Assembly (NCBI GenBank): GCA_905215065.1
Contig: CAJMOF010000021.1
Coordinates: forward strand, 1 to 22,494
Direction: 5' to 3'
From: an uncultured bacterium
Lineage (GTDB): Bacteria; Actinomycetota; Coriobacteriia; Coriobacteriales; Coriobacteriaceae
DNA: 22,494 nt
The translations under genes were made by a program, and so were the position numbers. Every line of letters begins with the position of its first letter. Position 1 is the first letter of the stretch. Below, one piece after another: positions 14,485-22,494 of this stretch. Under the pieces are notes generated by a model, which did not search any database, was not told where the DNA came from, and saw only the letters and a list, made by a program, of their open reading frames with translations.

Positions 14485-15381
14485 TTAGCGGCAAAGCTCC
14501 TTGATGCGCGCAACGGCGCGTTCGATGTGTTCTTGCGGGGTGGAGGCTCCGGCAGTGATGCCGATGTGGCGCGCGCTGGCAAACCATGCGGCCTCGAGCT
14601 CGGAGGCCTCTTCGATGTGATGCGTGTGCTCGCAGACGTCAGCGCAGATCTGTGCCAGGCGGCGGGTGTTGCCCGAGTTCTTTCCGCCCACGACGACCAT
14701 GCAATCACAGCGGTTGGCAAGCGACGCGGCTGCCTGCTGGCGCTCGCTTGTGGCGGCGCAGATGGTGTTGATCACGCGCAATTCCTGCACGCGTGGGGTG
14801 ATGGAGGCCACGACCTCAGCCAGGTTCTGCGCGGTCTGGGTGGTCTGCACAACCAGGCCCACCTTGCCTTTGAGTGGCAGCGCATCCGCATCGGCAGCGC
14901 AACTCACGACCTGCGCGTCATCGCCGGCATGGCCCAAAATGCCCTCGACTTCGGGGTGGCCCGGCTCGCCCACGACGATCACGCGGTAGCCCTCGCGCAC
15001 CAGGCGTTCGGCCGCCACATGGACCTTCTTCACGTAGGGGCAGGTGGCGTCGACCACGGTAAGGCCGCGTTCGCGAGCGGCGTCAATGACTTGAGGCACC
15101 ACGCCGTGGGCGCGAATGATCACAGTTCCGGTTGCGGCATTATCCAGGTTCTCGGCCAGGCCAACGCCTGCCTCAGCAAGCTCGCGCACCACGATGGGGT
15201 TATGGATGAGCGGCCCTAGGGTGTGGACCTGTGCGCTCTCCCCTGCCTGCGGCGCGGCAGCCAGCGCCATATCGAGCGCGCGCTGCACGCCGTAGCAGGT
15301 GCCGGCGTGGGCTGCAATCTCGATGGTGGGGACGACCTCCTCAGCAGCGGCCGCAGCGGTATTCATGACGCTCTCACCCAT
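14485..15381 (-). CDS. ispH: 4-hydroxy-3-methylbut-2-enyl diphosphate reductase
   Basis: Last step of the MEP isoprenoid pathway, giving IPP and DMAPP with a 4Fe-4S cluster. 298 residues from the chosen start. The three cluster cysteines are in AGTCYGVQ (C29), DATCPYVKK (C114) and NTICAATSERQ (C208). Substrate-site His are in LGPLIHNP, RAHGV and GHPEVEG, and the C-terminal GGKNSGNTRRL and TAGASTP are present. The start is uncertain: ATG 15381 lies two bases after the plsC stop; ATG 15366 has GGTGAGAG close by and would give 293 residues. Both keep the full conserved core. Confidence 0.95.
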   Translation of the reverse strand: MGESVMNTAAAAAEEVVPTIEIAAHAGTCYGVQRALDMALAAAPQAGESAQVHTLGPLIHNPIVVRELAEAGVGLAENLDNAATGTVIIRAHGVVPQVIDAARERGLTVVDATCPYVKKVHVAAERLVREGYRVIVVGEPGHPEVEGILGHAGDDAQVVSCAADADALPLKGKVGLVVQTTQTAQNLAEVVASITPRVQELRVINTICAATSERQQAAASLANRCDCMVVVGGKNSGNTRRLAQICADVCEHTHHIEEASELEAAWFASARHIGITAGASTPQEHIERAVARIKELCR

Positions 15382-15383
15382 GG

Positions 15384-16112
15384 CTAGAACCTGCCCGGAT
15401 GTTCGGCGCACAGCTCGTCTCGCATGGCGTAGACGCGGTTCATGGCCTCGGACTCAAACCAAGCCAGGCGCTCCGTACGCTTAAGCCCGGCCGGCGCGTC
15501 CGAAAGCGAGACGGCCTTGCCGGCACGAATCCAGCACTTCTTGGGACGCATGAGCTTTTTGCCCGCGGGCGTGATGTCGGACCAGCCGCAGATGGCGAGC
15601 GGGTTGACGGGCGCCTTGCCCATCTGAGCGATGAGCGCAAAGCCGCCGTGGACCTCTGGCTTGATCTCGCGCGATCGGATGCGCGTGCCCTCGGGGAAGA
15701 TCAGGACGTCCTCGCCGCGCTGCAGCGCATGCTGGGCGGCGCGCAGGCACTTCATGTCGGCGGTGCCGCGCTCGACGGGAATGCCGCCAACGCGGCTAAA
15801 GGCCCAGCGCACAATCTTGCTCTTGGCGAACTCGGATTTAAAGATGGGGCGAATGCGGCGGCCGCCAAAGAACAGCGCCGTCTCCACGGCCAAGAGCTCG
15901 GCCATCGAGGTGTGGTTGCAGATGACTACGCTGCCGCGGCCGTCCTGGCGCTCAAACAACAGATCGGCATCTTCGACCTTCCAACGCCACATGAGCTTGG
16001 AGAAGGCCCAAAGGATGGCCATGACTACGACGACGGTGCCGCGAATGAGCGCCGGAAACTCGTCATAGGGGGCGTTGTAATAGTCCTCGGGCGTCTGCTT
16101 AAACAGGCGCAT
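15384..16112 (-). CDS. plsC: 1-acyl-sn-glycerol-3-phosphate acyltransferase (plsC family)
   Basis: Adds the second acyl chain to make phosphatidic acid, at the inner membrane face. 242 residues, with a hydrophobic helix at about 23-38. Motif I reads NHTSMAE (66-72): the usual HxxxxD appears as HxxxxE (H67, E72). Motif III is FPEGTRIRS (139-147), and IPVERG (111-116) fits motif II. The position between cmk and ispH is common in Gram-positives. The start (ATG 16112) lies three bases after the cmk stop. Whether the Glu supports normal catalysis is not known from sequence. Confidence 0.9.
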   Translation of the reverse strand: MRLFKQTPEDYYNAPYDEFPALIRGTVVVVMAILWAFSKLMWRWKVEDADLLFERQDGRGSVVICNHTSMAELLAVETALFFGGRRIRPIFKSEFAKSKIVRWAFSRVGGIPVERGTADMKCLRAAQHALQRGEDVLIFPEGTRIRSREIKPEVHGGFALIAQMGKAPVNPLAICGWSDITPAGKKLMRPKKCWIRAGKAVSLSDAPAGLKRTERLAWFESEAMNRVYAMRDELCAEHPGRF

Positions 16113-16115
16113 GGG

Positions 16116-16802
16116 CTACCTCCTTTGGTTGATGAGGCCCTCGATGATGCGTACGACCTCGTCGATGGTGTGGGCGGTGGAGTCGACGTGCACGGCGTCC
16201 TCGGCGGGCACGAGCGGGGCGACCTCGCGACTGCTGTCAAGCTTGTCGCGCTGCTTGAGGGCGTCGAGGGTTTCGTCGACCTCGGTCTCGAGTTGCGCGG
16301 ACGTGAGCGGCTGGGCATCGTTTTGGTGGCGCTGCAGCACGCGGCGGCGGGCGCGCTCACGCGGGTCGGCAGTCAGGAAGATTTTGACCTGCGCGTTAGG
16401 GAACACGACGGTTCCGATGTCGCGACCCTCGGCCACGATATCGCGGTCCTCTGCGACACGGCGCTGATGGATGAGCATGGCGGCGCGCACGCCCGGGTAG
16501 GCCGAGACCTTGGACACGTTGGCGTCAACCTGCGGGGTACGAATGGCGGCCGATGCGTCCGCGCCGTCGATGGTCAGGCGCGTGTCCTCGCCGGTACCGT
16601 TGGTAAAGCGGATTTCGATCTGCTCGGCGAGGGCATCGATGGCTGCCTCGTCGTCCAGGTCGATGCCGCGGTCGAGCGCGGCGAAGGTGACGGCGCGATA
16701 CATGGCGCCCGTGTCGAGCTTGTTAAAGCCAAGCTGACGGGCAATCTCCTTGGCGATGGTGGACTTGCCGGAACCGGCGGGGCCGTCGATGGCGACGATC
16801 AT
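16116..16802 (-). CDS. cmk: Cytidylate kinase
   Basis: Phosphorylates CMP and dCMP with ATP. 228 residues. P-loop GPAGSGKST (7-15), LDTGAMYRA (CMP contact), the central IVAEGRDIGTVVFPNA, the lid-type arginines in ADPRERARRRVLQRH, and a C-terminal VHVDSTAHTIDEVV. The ATG at 16802 has GAAAGGAAG in front. It is separated from the rluB-type gene by 66 bases with no clear terminator, and coupled to plsC downstream. Confidence 0.96.
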   Translation of the reverse strand: MIVAIDGPAGSGKSTIAKEIARQLGFNKLDTGAMYRAVTFAALDRGIDLDDEAAIDALAEQIEIRFTNGTGEDTRLTIDGADASAAIRTPQVDANVSKVSAYPGVRAAMLIHQRRVAEDRDIVAEGRDIGTVVFPNAQVKIFLTADPRERARRRVLQRHQNDAQPLTSAQLETEVDETLDALKQRDKLDSSREVAPLVPAEDAVHVDSTAHTIDEVVRIIEGLINQRR

Positions 16803-16868
16803 GCAATGCTTCCTTTCGATGGGTGACGTGCTGGTATGGTTCGCGGGCGTTGGGGCGCGGCGGGTTGC

Positions 16869-17834
16869 CTAGCCCGTGTAACGCTCGCGGTAGGTGTTGC
16901 GCTTGGGTGCGGAGCCGTGGCTGCCGTGGTGACGCGTGCGGCTGGCGGGGGTGTCTTGGGGCTTGCCGCCGTTGCGCTTGGCGCTCGCCTGCTTGAGCGG
17001 GATGCCGCCGCTTTTGAGGATCTGCACCTCGCGGTCGGTGAGCTCGCGCCACGAGCCCTTGGCCACGCCCTCGAGCTCAAGGCCGGCAAAGTTGCAGCGA
17101 TGCAGACGGATTACCGGATGGTGAATCTTGCCCAGCATGCGCTTGACCTGGTTCTTGCGGCCCTCGCGAATGATGACCTCCACGGCGGTGGTGCCGGGCT
17201 TGACGCCTTGTGGAGCCACGGCCACGGCCTCGCGCGCGTTGATGACGCGGCAGATCGCCGGCTGGCACAGGCCGTCGTCGAGCTCGATGCCACGGCGGAG
17301 TGGGTCTAGATCGCGGTCGGACAGCTGGCCGTCAACGAGTGCCTGGTAGGTCTTGTAGACGTGTTTGCTCGGGTGCAGCAGATCCTGTGACAGGTCGCCA
17401 TCGGTGGTAAAGAGCAAGAGGCCCGTGGTGTCGCGGTCCAGACGACCCACCGGAAAGAGTCCCGGAAAGCGGTCGCGGGGGACCAGGTCGGCCACGCAAG
17501 GGCGCTCCTGCGGGTCACTCATGGTGGTGAGGTAGCCAGTTGGCTTGTAGAGCATCAGGTATACGGCGCCCTGGTTGAGCTTGACGGGCATGCCGTCGAC
17601 CTCGATATGGTCGCGGTCGACGTCGACCTTGGTGCCCAGCTCGGTCGCGACTTCGCCGTTGACGGTCACGCGGCCGGCGGTCATCAGGTCCTCCGAGCCG
17701 CGGCGGCTCGCCACGCCCGCGCGCGCCAAAAAGCGCTGCAGGCGCATGGTGTGCGGATAGACGGGCTGGGCGTCGGTGGCGGGCACTGCGCTGCCCATGG
17801 CACGCGTCTCCCCTACTTCGTTAGTCCTCGTCAT
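16869..17834 (-). CDS. rluB: Pseudouridine synthase, RsuA/RluB family (23S rRNA)
   Basis: Isomerises a uridine in rRNA. 321 residues: an S4 RNA-binding domain at about 30-75 (MRLQRFLARAGVASRRGSED, TAGRVTVNGEV), then the catalytic domain with GRLDRDTTGLLLFTTDG (catalytic D133), KTYQALVDGQL and EGRKNQVKRML. A basic low-complexity tail from about residue 285 (KQASAKRNGGKPQ, RTRHHGSHG) probably contacts RNA. The ATG at 17834 follows a strong GGAGG at 7 bases and overlaps the end of scpB by 14 bases. Next to scpA-scpB as in many Gram-positive genomes. RluB is likely, but other members of the family cannot be ruled out. Confidence 0.9.
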   Translation of the reverse strand: MTRTNEVGETRAMGSAVPATDAQPVYPHTMRLQRFLARAGVASRRGSEDLMTAGRVTVNGEVATELGTKVDVDRDHIEVDGMPVKLNQGAVYLMLYKPTGYLTTMSDPQERPCVADLVPRDRFPGLFPVGRLDRDTTGLLLFTTDGDLSQDLLHPSKHVYKTYQALVDGQLSDRDLDPLRRGIELDDGLCQPAICRVINAREAVAVAPQGVKPGTTAVEVIIREGRKNQVKRMLGKIHHPVIRLHRCNFAGLELEGVAKGSWRELTDREVQILKSGGIPLKQASAKRNGGKPQDTPASRTRHHGSHGSAPKRNTYRERYTG

Positions 17835-18549
17835 GTAAATCCTCCGAGGTCTCGCCGACGACCAGGGATTCCAAGTCCTCGACTGCCTCAACATCTTCAA
17901 CATCGGTATCGAGCAGTTCGCGCTCTTCGTCCAGGTCCTCGGCCTGCTCCTCGAGCGTGGACTGAATGCTGCGGCCGCTCAGGCGCTCGCGGATAAACTG
18001 GCGCGATTGCTCGTCGGGGGCAAACTGCTCCAGATCGGGCAGGTCGCGGGTGGAGCGCAGGCCGAACTTTTCCAAGAAGGCGTTGGTCGTGCCGTAGATG
18101 ATGGCCTGTCCGCGCTCGGGGTCGCGGCCGAGCTCGCGCACCAGGCCCTTGTCCACGAGCGACGCGATGACGCCGTCGGAGTTGACGCCGCGAATGCCCT
18201 TGACGACCTCGCGTGTGACGGGCTGGTGGTAGGCGATGACAGCCAGGGTCTCGAGCGCCGCCTGCGACAGTTTTTGCGTGTCCCAGCTCAGCACGTAGGC
18301 CTCGACCACATCGTGGTAGGCGGGATGTGTGAACAGGCGCCAGCCGCCGGCGACCTCGCGCAGCTGAAAGCCGCGGTTGGCCTCCTCGTACTCGACCTTG
18401 AGCTCGGCCAAAAGCGACGCGCACTCGCCAGGGGCGATATCCAGCGCACCGGCCAGCGCAGGCGCGCTTACGGGGTCGCTCGACACCAGCAGCAGCGCCT
18501 CGAGGGCGCCTTTGAGGCTGTTAGCCTCCAGCGTGGAAAGGGTTGACAT
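17821..18549 (-). CDS. scpB: Segregation and condensation protein B
   Basis: Winged-helix partner of ScpA and Smc in chromosome condensation. 242 residues. Two winged-helix units: about 10-85 (SLKGALEALLLVSSDPVSAP, GFQLREVAGGWRLFTHPAY) and about 90-165 (SQAALETLAVIAYHQPVTR, EVVKGIRGVNSDGVIASLVD, YGTTNAFLEKFGL). A long acidic tail (DLDEERELLDTDVEDVEAVE and onward) follows after residue 195, longer than in many orthologs. It starts 11 bases behind scpA. Confidence 0.95.
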   Translation of the reverse strand: MSTLSTLEANSLKGALEALLLVSSDPVSAPALAGALDIAPGECASLLAELKVEYEEANRGFQLREVAGGWRLFTHPAYHDVVEAYVLSWDTQKLSQAALETLAVIAYHQPVTREVVKGIRGVNSDGVIASLVDKGLVRELGRDPERGQAIIYGTTNAFLEKFGLRSTRDLPDLEQFAPDEQSRQFIRERLSGRSIQSTLEEQAEDLDEERELLDTDVEDVEAVEDLESLVVGETSEDLHDED

Positions 18550-18560
18550 GGTTGCCGCTC

Positions 18561-19373
18561 CTATTCGGTGAGCTCGGGGCCCTCGCCGGGCACGTATGCC
18601 TCGGCGCCCTCGACTCGGTTGATGCAGATGGTTCCAAAGATCTCGTCCTGGCTCAGCGTGAGCGAGCCGCGTTTGGCAAGCTCGAGCATAGCCAGGAAGG
18701 TGACGACGAGCTGCTCGGTGGTGGCGTCGCCGTCCAGCAGCTCGCGGAAGGTGCAGGTTTGGTGCGCCATGGTAAAGCGGTCGACCGAGGCCACCGTCAG
18801 GTCGAGCGGCACGCGATGCGGTGCCACGTGCTCGGCTTCCAGCAGGAAGGTCTGTCGCTTGCCGTCAAGGTCGGCACAGATGACGGCCAGACCGCGTAGG
18901 GTGATGCCGGCCAGGTAGTCGGGCATGAGCCCCAGGAACTCGGGGTCGGGGCCGGCCACGCGCGGGTGCATGCGGCTTTCGGCCTGCATGCGGGCACCGA
19001 GGGCCGCAGCCGCGCCTTTAAACTGCTTGTAGGCAATCAGGCGCTGGATCAGGACCTCGCGCAGGGCGTCGCCGTCGAGCGTGCTGAGCTCCTCGAGGTC
19101 TTCGTCGAACTCGTCATCGTCGTCATCGGCTTTGCGCGGGGCCTCCTGCGGCACCAAGGAGGCGGCCTTGATGTCCAAAAGGGTTGCTGCGACCAACAAA
19201 AAGTCGCTCGCCACGTCCAGGTCCAGCGCCTCGATGCGCTCGGCCTCGGCAAGGTACTGCTCGGCCACCTCGCTGATGGAGATGGCGCCGATATCTACTT
19301 TTTGGCGGGTTACCAGCTGCAGCAGCAGGTCGAACGGTCCGCTGTAGACCTGCGTCGACACGCGATACGACAT
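18561..19373 (-). CDS. scpA: Segregation and condensation protein A
   Basis: Kleisin subunit of the Smc-ScpAB complex. 270 residues. The N-terminal kleisin motif YSGPFDLLLQLVTRQKVDIG (10-29) and SDFLLVAATLLDIKAASLVP (57-76) are typical. An acidic linker (KADDDDDEFDEDLEEL) lies in the middle, and the C-terminal winged-helix region (TFLAMLELAKRGSLTLSQDE, FGTICI) binds the Smc head. The ATG at 19373 has AAAGGAGG at close spacing. An 84-bp spacer with two hairpins separates it from the M50 gene, so scpA may start a new transcript. Confidence 0.95.
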   Translation of the reverse strand: MSYRVSTQVYSGPFDLLLQLVTRQKVDIGAISISEVAEQYLAEAERIEALDLDVASDFLLVAATLLDIKAASLVPQEAPRKADDDDDEFDEDLEELSTLDGDALREVLIQRLIAYKQFKGAAAALGARMQAESRMHPRVAGPDPEFLGLMPDYLAGITLRGLAVICADLDGKRQTFLLEAEHVAPHRVPLDLTVASVDRFTMAHQTCTFRELLDGDATTEQLVVTFLAMLELAKRGSLTLSQDEIFGTICINRVEGAEAYVPGEGPELTE

Positions 19374-19391
19374 CTTCGACCTCCTTTGACG

Positions 19392-19441
19392 GCGCCTTCG
19401 CGGCGCGGTTTGGGTGCATATTACGACCGTTTTGCACGGTC
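19392..19441. other. Spacer before scpA with two hairpins
   Basis: GACCGT (19425-19430) / ACGGTC (19436-19441) lies 16 bases behind the M50 gene stop and may weakly end that transcript; no T-run follows on the minus strand. GCGCC (19392-19396) / GGCGC (19402-19406) lies in the leader of scpA. Between them the minus strand reads TAATAT (19418-19423), a -10-like box without a clear -35. Confidence 0.3.
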
Positions 19442-19457
19442 GACCTGTAAGTTTACC

Positions 19458-20141
19458 TTAGATGCCGGCGATTGCGAAGTTGAGCAGCTGCTCAGCAAGC
19501 GGATACACGGTAACGTCGAAATAGCGGCCGATCACGTCGATGCCGGTCCACATAGGCAGCAGGTACAGCACAATGATGAGGATGGGCATGGCGTATTGCT
19601 GCAGGTGATAGTAGTTGTTGAGCGCCTTGCCTTTGAGGAATGGCACGATGATCGACGAGCCATCGAGCGGCGGGATCGGGATGAGGTTGAAGAACGCGAG
19701 TGACAGGTTGACCACGATAAACGTGGCGCCGAAGTTCATGATCTGTGACGCCAGGGCAAAGGACATGCTGGTGTAGAGGTTGCCGTACGTTGCGTGCATG
19801 AGGGCGGCCGCGAGGCACGCGAGGGCGATGTTCGACGCGGGGCCGGCCACGCTCACCAAGACCTCGTCACGTTTGGGGTGCTTGAGGTTGTTGAGGTAGA
19901 CGGGCACGGGCTTGGCGAAGGCGAACACCGGGCCGCCGGCGGCAAGCATGAGCAGTGGCAGGATGATGGTGCCAAACGGGTCGATGTGGTTGAGCGGGTT
20001 GAGCGAGACGCGGCCGCGCGAACGGGCCGTCTTGTCGCCGAGCGCCCAGGCCGCTGCGGCGTGTGCGCTCTCGTGGATCACGATGCCCACGATGACGGCG
20101 ACGGCGCTGGCGAGCAGGTTCATGAGGTAGCTGCTGGACAT
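19458..20141 (-). CDS. Site-2 protease family protein (M50 metalloprotease)
   Basis: Intramembrane zinc protease. 227 residues with about five to six hydrophobic spans. The zinc motif HESAH (H23, E24, H27) lies in the first span, and the third ligand in NLIPIPPLDGS (D160) further on. It is of the short form without PDZ or CBS domains, often placed near scpA or rluB genes in Gram-positive bacteria. Its substrate is unknown; members act on anti-sigma factors or membrane proteins. It follows nine bases behind a small membrane protein gene, to which it may be coupled. Confidence 0.93.
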   Translation of the reverse strand: MSSSYLMNLLASAVAVIVGIVIHESAHAAAAWALGDKTARSRGRVSLNPLNHIDPFGTIILPLLMLAAGGPVFAFAKPVPVYLNNLKHPKRDEVLVSVAGPASNIALACLAAALMHATYGNLYTSMSFALASQIMNFGATFIVVNLSLAFFNLIPIPPLDGSSIIVPFLKGKALNNYYHLQQYAMPILIIVLYLLPMWTGIDVIGRYFDVTVYPLAEQLLNFAIAGI

Positions 20142-20150
20142 GGCGCTCCT

Positions 20151-20447
20151 CTAGCGGACGCGACGCGAGGCGCGCGTGAGAAGGTAGTCGATCACAAACA
20201 GGATCACGGCGACGATGGCGTAATCCAGGCGGAACACACCGCCAAAGGGCGACGTGATGACGCCGTAGCCGGCGATGGCGCTCGGCAGGGCGCGCGAAAG
20301 CTCGACGACAAAGCCCACGATCTGCAGCTTGGCGGTGAGGCCGCTAAAACACAGCAGCACGGTTATCGCGCTCATAAAGATGCCGCAGATGCGACAGGCG
20401 ATGGCGATGATGCTCATCGCCACGGCAGCGGCCTTACGAGAGTTCAC
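20151..20447 (-). CDS. Small membrane protein of unknown function (GTG start)
   Basis: 98 residues with two or three hydrophobic spans: about 7-33, 36-52 and 75-90. It contains the segment GVITSPFGGVFRLDYAIVAV and a basic end LLTRASRRVR. The GTG at 20447 has GAGGAG at about 7 bases and lies inside the last codons of the ABC-F gene (14-bp overlap), a coupled arrangement. An ATG at 20420 is the alternative. A longer frame to 20567 runs through the ABC-F gene and is rejected. I recognise no family. Confidence 0.65.
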   Translation of the reverse strand: MNSRKAAAVAMSIIAIACRICGIFMSAITVLLCFSGLTAKLQIVGFVVELSRALPSAIAGYGVITSPFGGVFRLDYAIVAVILFVIDYLLTRASRRVR

Positions 20448-22464
20448 GCGCGGTCTCCTCTTCGATCTGGGTGGAAAGCTCCAGCCATTCGTCCTCGAGC
20501 TTGGGCAGCTCTTGCTTAAGGCCGTTATATTCCCCCAGCGCGGCGTTGAACTTGTCTTGATCGGCATAAAGCTCTTCGCTTGCCATCAATTCCATAAGCT
20601 CGTCATAGCGGGCACGCTTTTTGTCGAGCTCGGCCTCGATCTTCTTGAGCTGGTTGCGCACGTCCTTGAGCTTTTTGTTGAGCGCAGCGCGGGCCTGGGC
20701 CTCGGCGCGCTTTTGCTCCTTGGTCTTTTTACCCTCGGCCGGCTTGGGGGCGGCGGGCGCATCGGACTGGGCCGCGGTGACCTTAGCGGACTTGGTCGCG
20801 GCCGGTGCACTCTCCCCCGCCGCCTCGGCGGCGGCGCGGGCTGCGAGGTCCTCGCGCTTGTAGAGATAGTAGTCGTAGTCGCCGTCATAGACCGTGACCT
20901 TGCCGTCGCGGATGTCGATGACGCGGTTGGCAACGGCGCGCACCAGGTGCTCGTCGTGGCTGATCAGCACGATGGTGCCAGGGAAGTTTTGCAGGGCGTT
21001 CTCGAGCATGTCCACCGAGTCGATGTCTAGGTGGTTGGTGGGCTCGTCCAGGCACAGGAGCGCCTCGGGGGCCACGAGCATCTTGGCCAGGGCCAGACGC
21101 GCTTTTTCGCCGCCGGAGAGGACGCGAACCTGCTTCTCGATGGAATCGTTGTCGCTAAACAGGAAGGCGCCCAGTAGGCTGCGCTGCTGTGGCACGGTCC
21201 ACTTGGGCGTGACGGTGTCGATCTCTTGCAGGACGGTGTTGGACTCGGTCATGCCCTCGAGTGCGTGCTGGGCGTAATAGGCCACGCCCACGTTGGTGCC
21301 CAGGTCGCGGGTGCCGGTGGTGGGCGGCTCCAGTCCGGCGATGATCTTCATGAGCGTGGACTTGCCGGCCCCGTTGGGGCCGACGAGCGCCACGTGCTCG
21401 CCGCGGTAGAGCTTGAGGTCGATATCGCTGTAGATGTGTTTGTTGCCGTAGGACTTGGAGACGCCCTCCAGGCCCACGACCATATCGCCGGAGCGCGGTG
21501 GGTCAGGGAACTTAAAGTCGATGTGCTTGTGGCCCTCGGGTAGGATGACAAGCTCCTTTTTGATCTGCTCGATCTTGCGGATGCGCTCCTGGGCCTGGGC
21601 TGCCTTGGTGGGCTTGTAGCGGAACTTGTCGACGAAGACCTGCATGTGGGCGATGTCGCGCTCCTGGGCGGCGCGCTTGGCGCGCATCTGCTCAAGGTTG
21701 TCCTCGCGCTGCTTGAGGTAGCTGCTGTAGTTGCCGGTGTAAGTGGTCACGCGACGATTTTCGAGTGCGGCGACGTGGTCGACGCAAGCGTCCATGAAGG
21801 CGCGGTCGTGGCTGACGATGAGGACGGCGCCGTCATAGTTGGCTATAAAGCCGCGCAGCCACTGGACGCTTTCGAGGTCCAGGTGGTTAGTGGGCTCGTC
21901 CAGAAGCAGCAGGTCGGGATGGCGCAGGAAGAGCTTGGCGAGCGCGATGCGCATCTGCCAGCCGCCCGAGAACTCGGAGCACGGGCGCTCAAAGTCGGTG
22001 ACCTTAAAGCCCAGGCCGGACAGGATTTTGCGGGCGTTGCTCTCGAGCTCGTAGCCGCCCAGGTGCTCAAAGCGGTCCTGGACCTGGCCGTACTCGTTGA
22101 GGAGTGCGTCGACGTCCTTGCCCTGCTCGGAGAGCTCGGTGATTTGGGCCTGCAGCTCGTTAGCGCGCTCGCCCATGCGGCGGATTTCCTTGGCGGCGGC
22201 CATGACCTCGGCGAGGATGGTGGTGTCCTTTTGTTCCAGATTAGTTTCCTGCTCTAGGTAGCCCACCTGGCAGTCCTTTGCGTACTGGACCTGGCCGGAG
22301 TCAGGACTGTCGATGCCCATGATGATTTTGAGCATGGTGGTTTTGCCGGCGCCGTTGGGGCCCACGAGCGCGAAGCGCTCGCCGGGGTTGATCTGGAAGG
22401 ACGCGCCGCTAAAGAGGACGCGTGCGCCGAAGCTTTTTTCGATCTTGTCGACCAGGAGGATCAT
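20434..22464 (-). CDS. ABC-F family ATP-binding protein
   Basis: 676 residues with two ABC domains and no membrane spans. Domain 1: Walker A GPNGAGKTT (35-43), signature FSGGWQMRIALAK, Walker B LLLLDEPTNHLD. Domain 2: GPNGAGKST, LSGGEKARLALAK, LLCLDEPTNHLD. Between them lies the ABC-F linker (helical, rich in KFRYKPTKAAQAQERIRK). After about residue 530 an Ala/Lys-rich hinge (APAATKSAKVTAAQ) leads to a C-terminal coiled coil (LNKKLKDVRNQLKKIEAELD). ABC-F proteins act on the ribosome as translation factors or, in some cases, antibiotic-protection factors; subtype (Uup/YdiF-like) is not settled. The ATG at 22464 lies 30 bases from the window edge, so the promoter is outside or cut. Confidence 0.93.
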   Translation of the reverse strand: MILLVDKIEKSFGARVLFSGASFQINPGERFALVGPNGAGKTTMLKIIMGIDSPDSGQVQYAKDCQVGYLEQETNLEQKDTTILAEVMAAAKEIRRMGERANELQAQITELSEQGKDVDALLNEYGQVQDRFEHLGGYELESNARKILSGLGFKVTDFERPCSEFSGGWQMRIALAKLFLRHPDLLLLDEPTNHLDLESVQWLRGFIANYDGAVLIVSHDRAFMDACVDHVAALENRRVTTYTGNYSSYLKQREDNLEQMRAKRAAQERDIAHMQVFVDKFRYKPTKAAQAQERIRKIEQIKKELVILPEGHKHIDFKFPDPPRSGDMVVGLEGVSKSYGNKHIYSDIDLKLYRGEHVALVGPNGAGKSTLMKIIAGLEPPTTGTRDLGTNVGVAYYAQHALEGMTESNTVLQEIDTVTPKWTVPQQRSLLGAFLFSDNDSIEKQVRVLSGGEKARLALAKMLVAPEALLCLDEPTNHLDIDSVDMLENALQNFPGTIVLISHDEHLVRAVANRVIDIRDGKVTVYDGDYDYYLYKREDLAARAAAEAAGESAPAATKSAKVTAAQSDAPAAPKPAEGKKTKEQKRAEAQARAALNKKLKDVRNQLKKIEAELDKKRARYDELMELMASEELYADQDKFNAALGEYNGLKQELPKLEDEWLELSTQIEEETARELS

Positions 22465-22494
22465 GGTGCCGCCTTTGACCTTGTGTGCCTATAT

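Noticed and set aside
15399..16826. 475-codon plus-strand open frame opposite plsC and cmk
   Set aside because: Same antisense codon-bias effect; the minus-strand products show all catalytic motifs.

Overview
The window looks like a chromosomal segment of a high-GC Gram-positive bacterium of the class Coriobacteriia, most likely Collinsella or a close relative. This is inferred from the GC-rich codon use, the order of the housekeeping genes, and the occurrence of a DUF6273-type domain on a surface protein. No marker gene such as rRNA is present to prove it.

The window has two halves that meet at a tRNA-Pro(GGG) gene (5234-5310, minus strand). Positions 1 to about 5233 are accessory and partly decayed. 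They hold: the tail of an unknown gene coupled to a small anchored protein; an exonuclease remnant next to a perfect 15-bp inverted repeat; a minus-strand set of a thioredoxin-like protein broken by one TAA, a small secreted Cys-containing peptide and a three-helix membrane protein; a minus-strand pair of a small membrane protein and a zinc-ribbon protein; and a plus-strand Flp-type prepilin joined to a DUF6273 (C-type-lectin-like) domain. The pilin gene has a run of nine G close to its start and one in-frame TAG in its middle. About 520 bp of gene-poor, hairpin-rich DNA then leads to the tRNA.

From 5311 to the end, all genes lie on the minus strand, tightly packed and often overlapping, and are core functions. 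In transcription order: ABC-F ATPase, a small membrane protein, an M50 site-2 protease, scpA, scpB (chromosome condensation), an rluB-type pseudouridine synthase, cmk, an acyltransferase (plsC), ispH, a PDZ/radical-SAM-like DUF512 protein, der, plsY, gpsA, rpe, a cysteine desulfurase, a Nif3-like protein, a coiled-coil zinc-ribbon protein, coaBC and then tRNA-Pro. gpsA, plsY and plsC together cover glycerol-3-phosphate and phosphatidic acid synthesis. der, rluB and the ABC-F protein concern the ribosome. The cysteine desulfurase and ispH both relate to Fe-S chemistry.

The most interesting part is the pilin-DUF6273 gene. Its poly-G tract, two staggered start codons, upstream palindromes and variable-looking C-terminal domain fit a phase-variable surface adhesin. 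The secreted peptide locus at 948-2173 is a second candidate for an undescribed small system.
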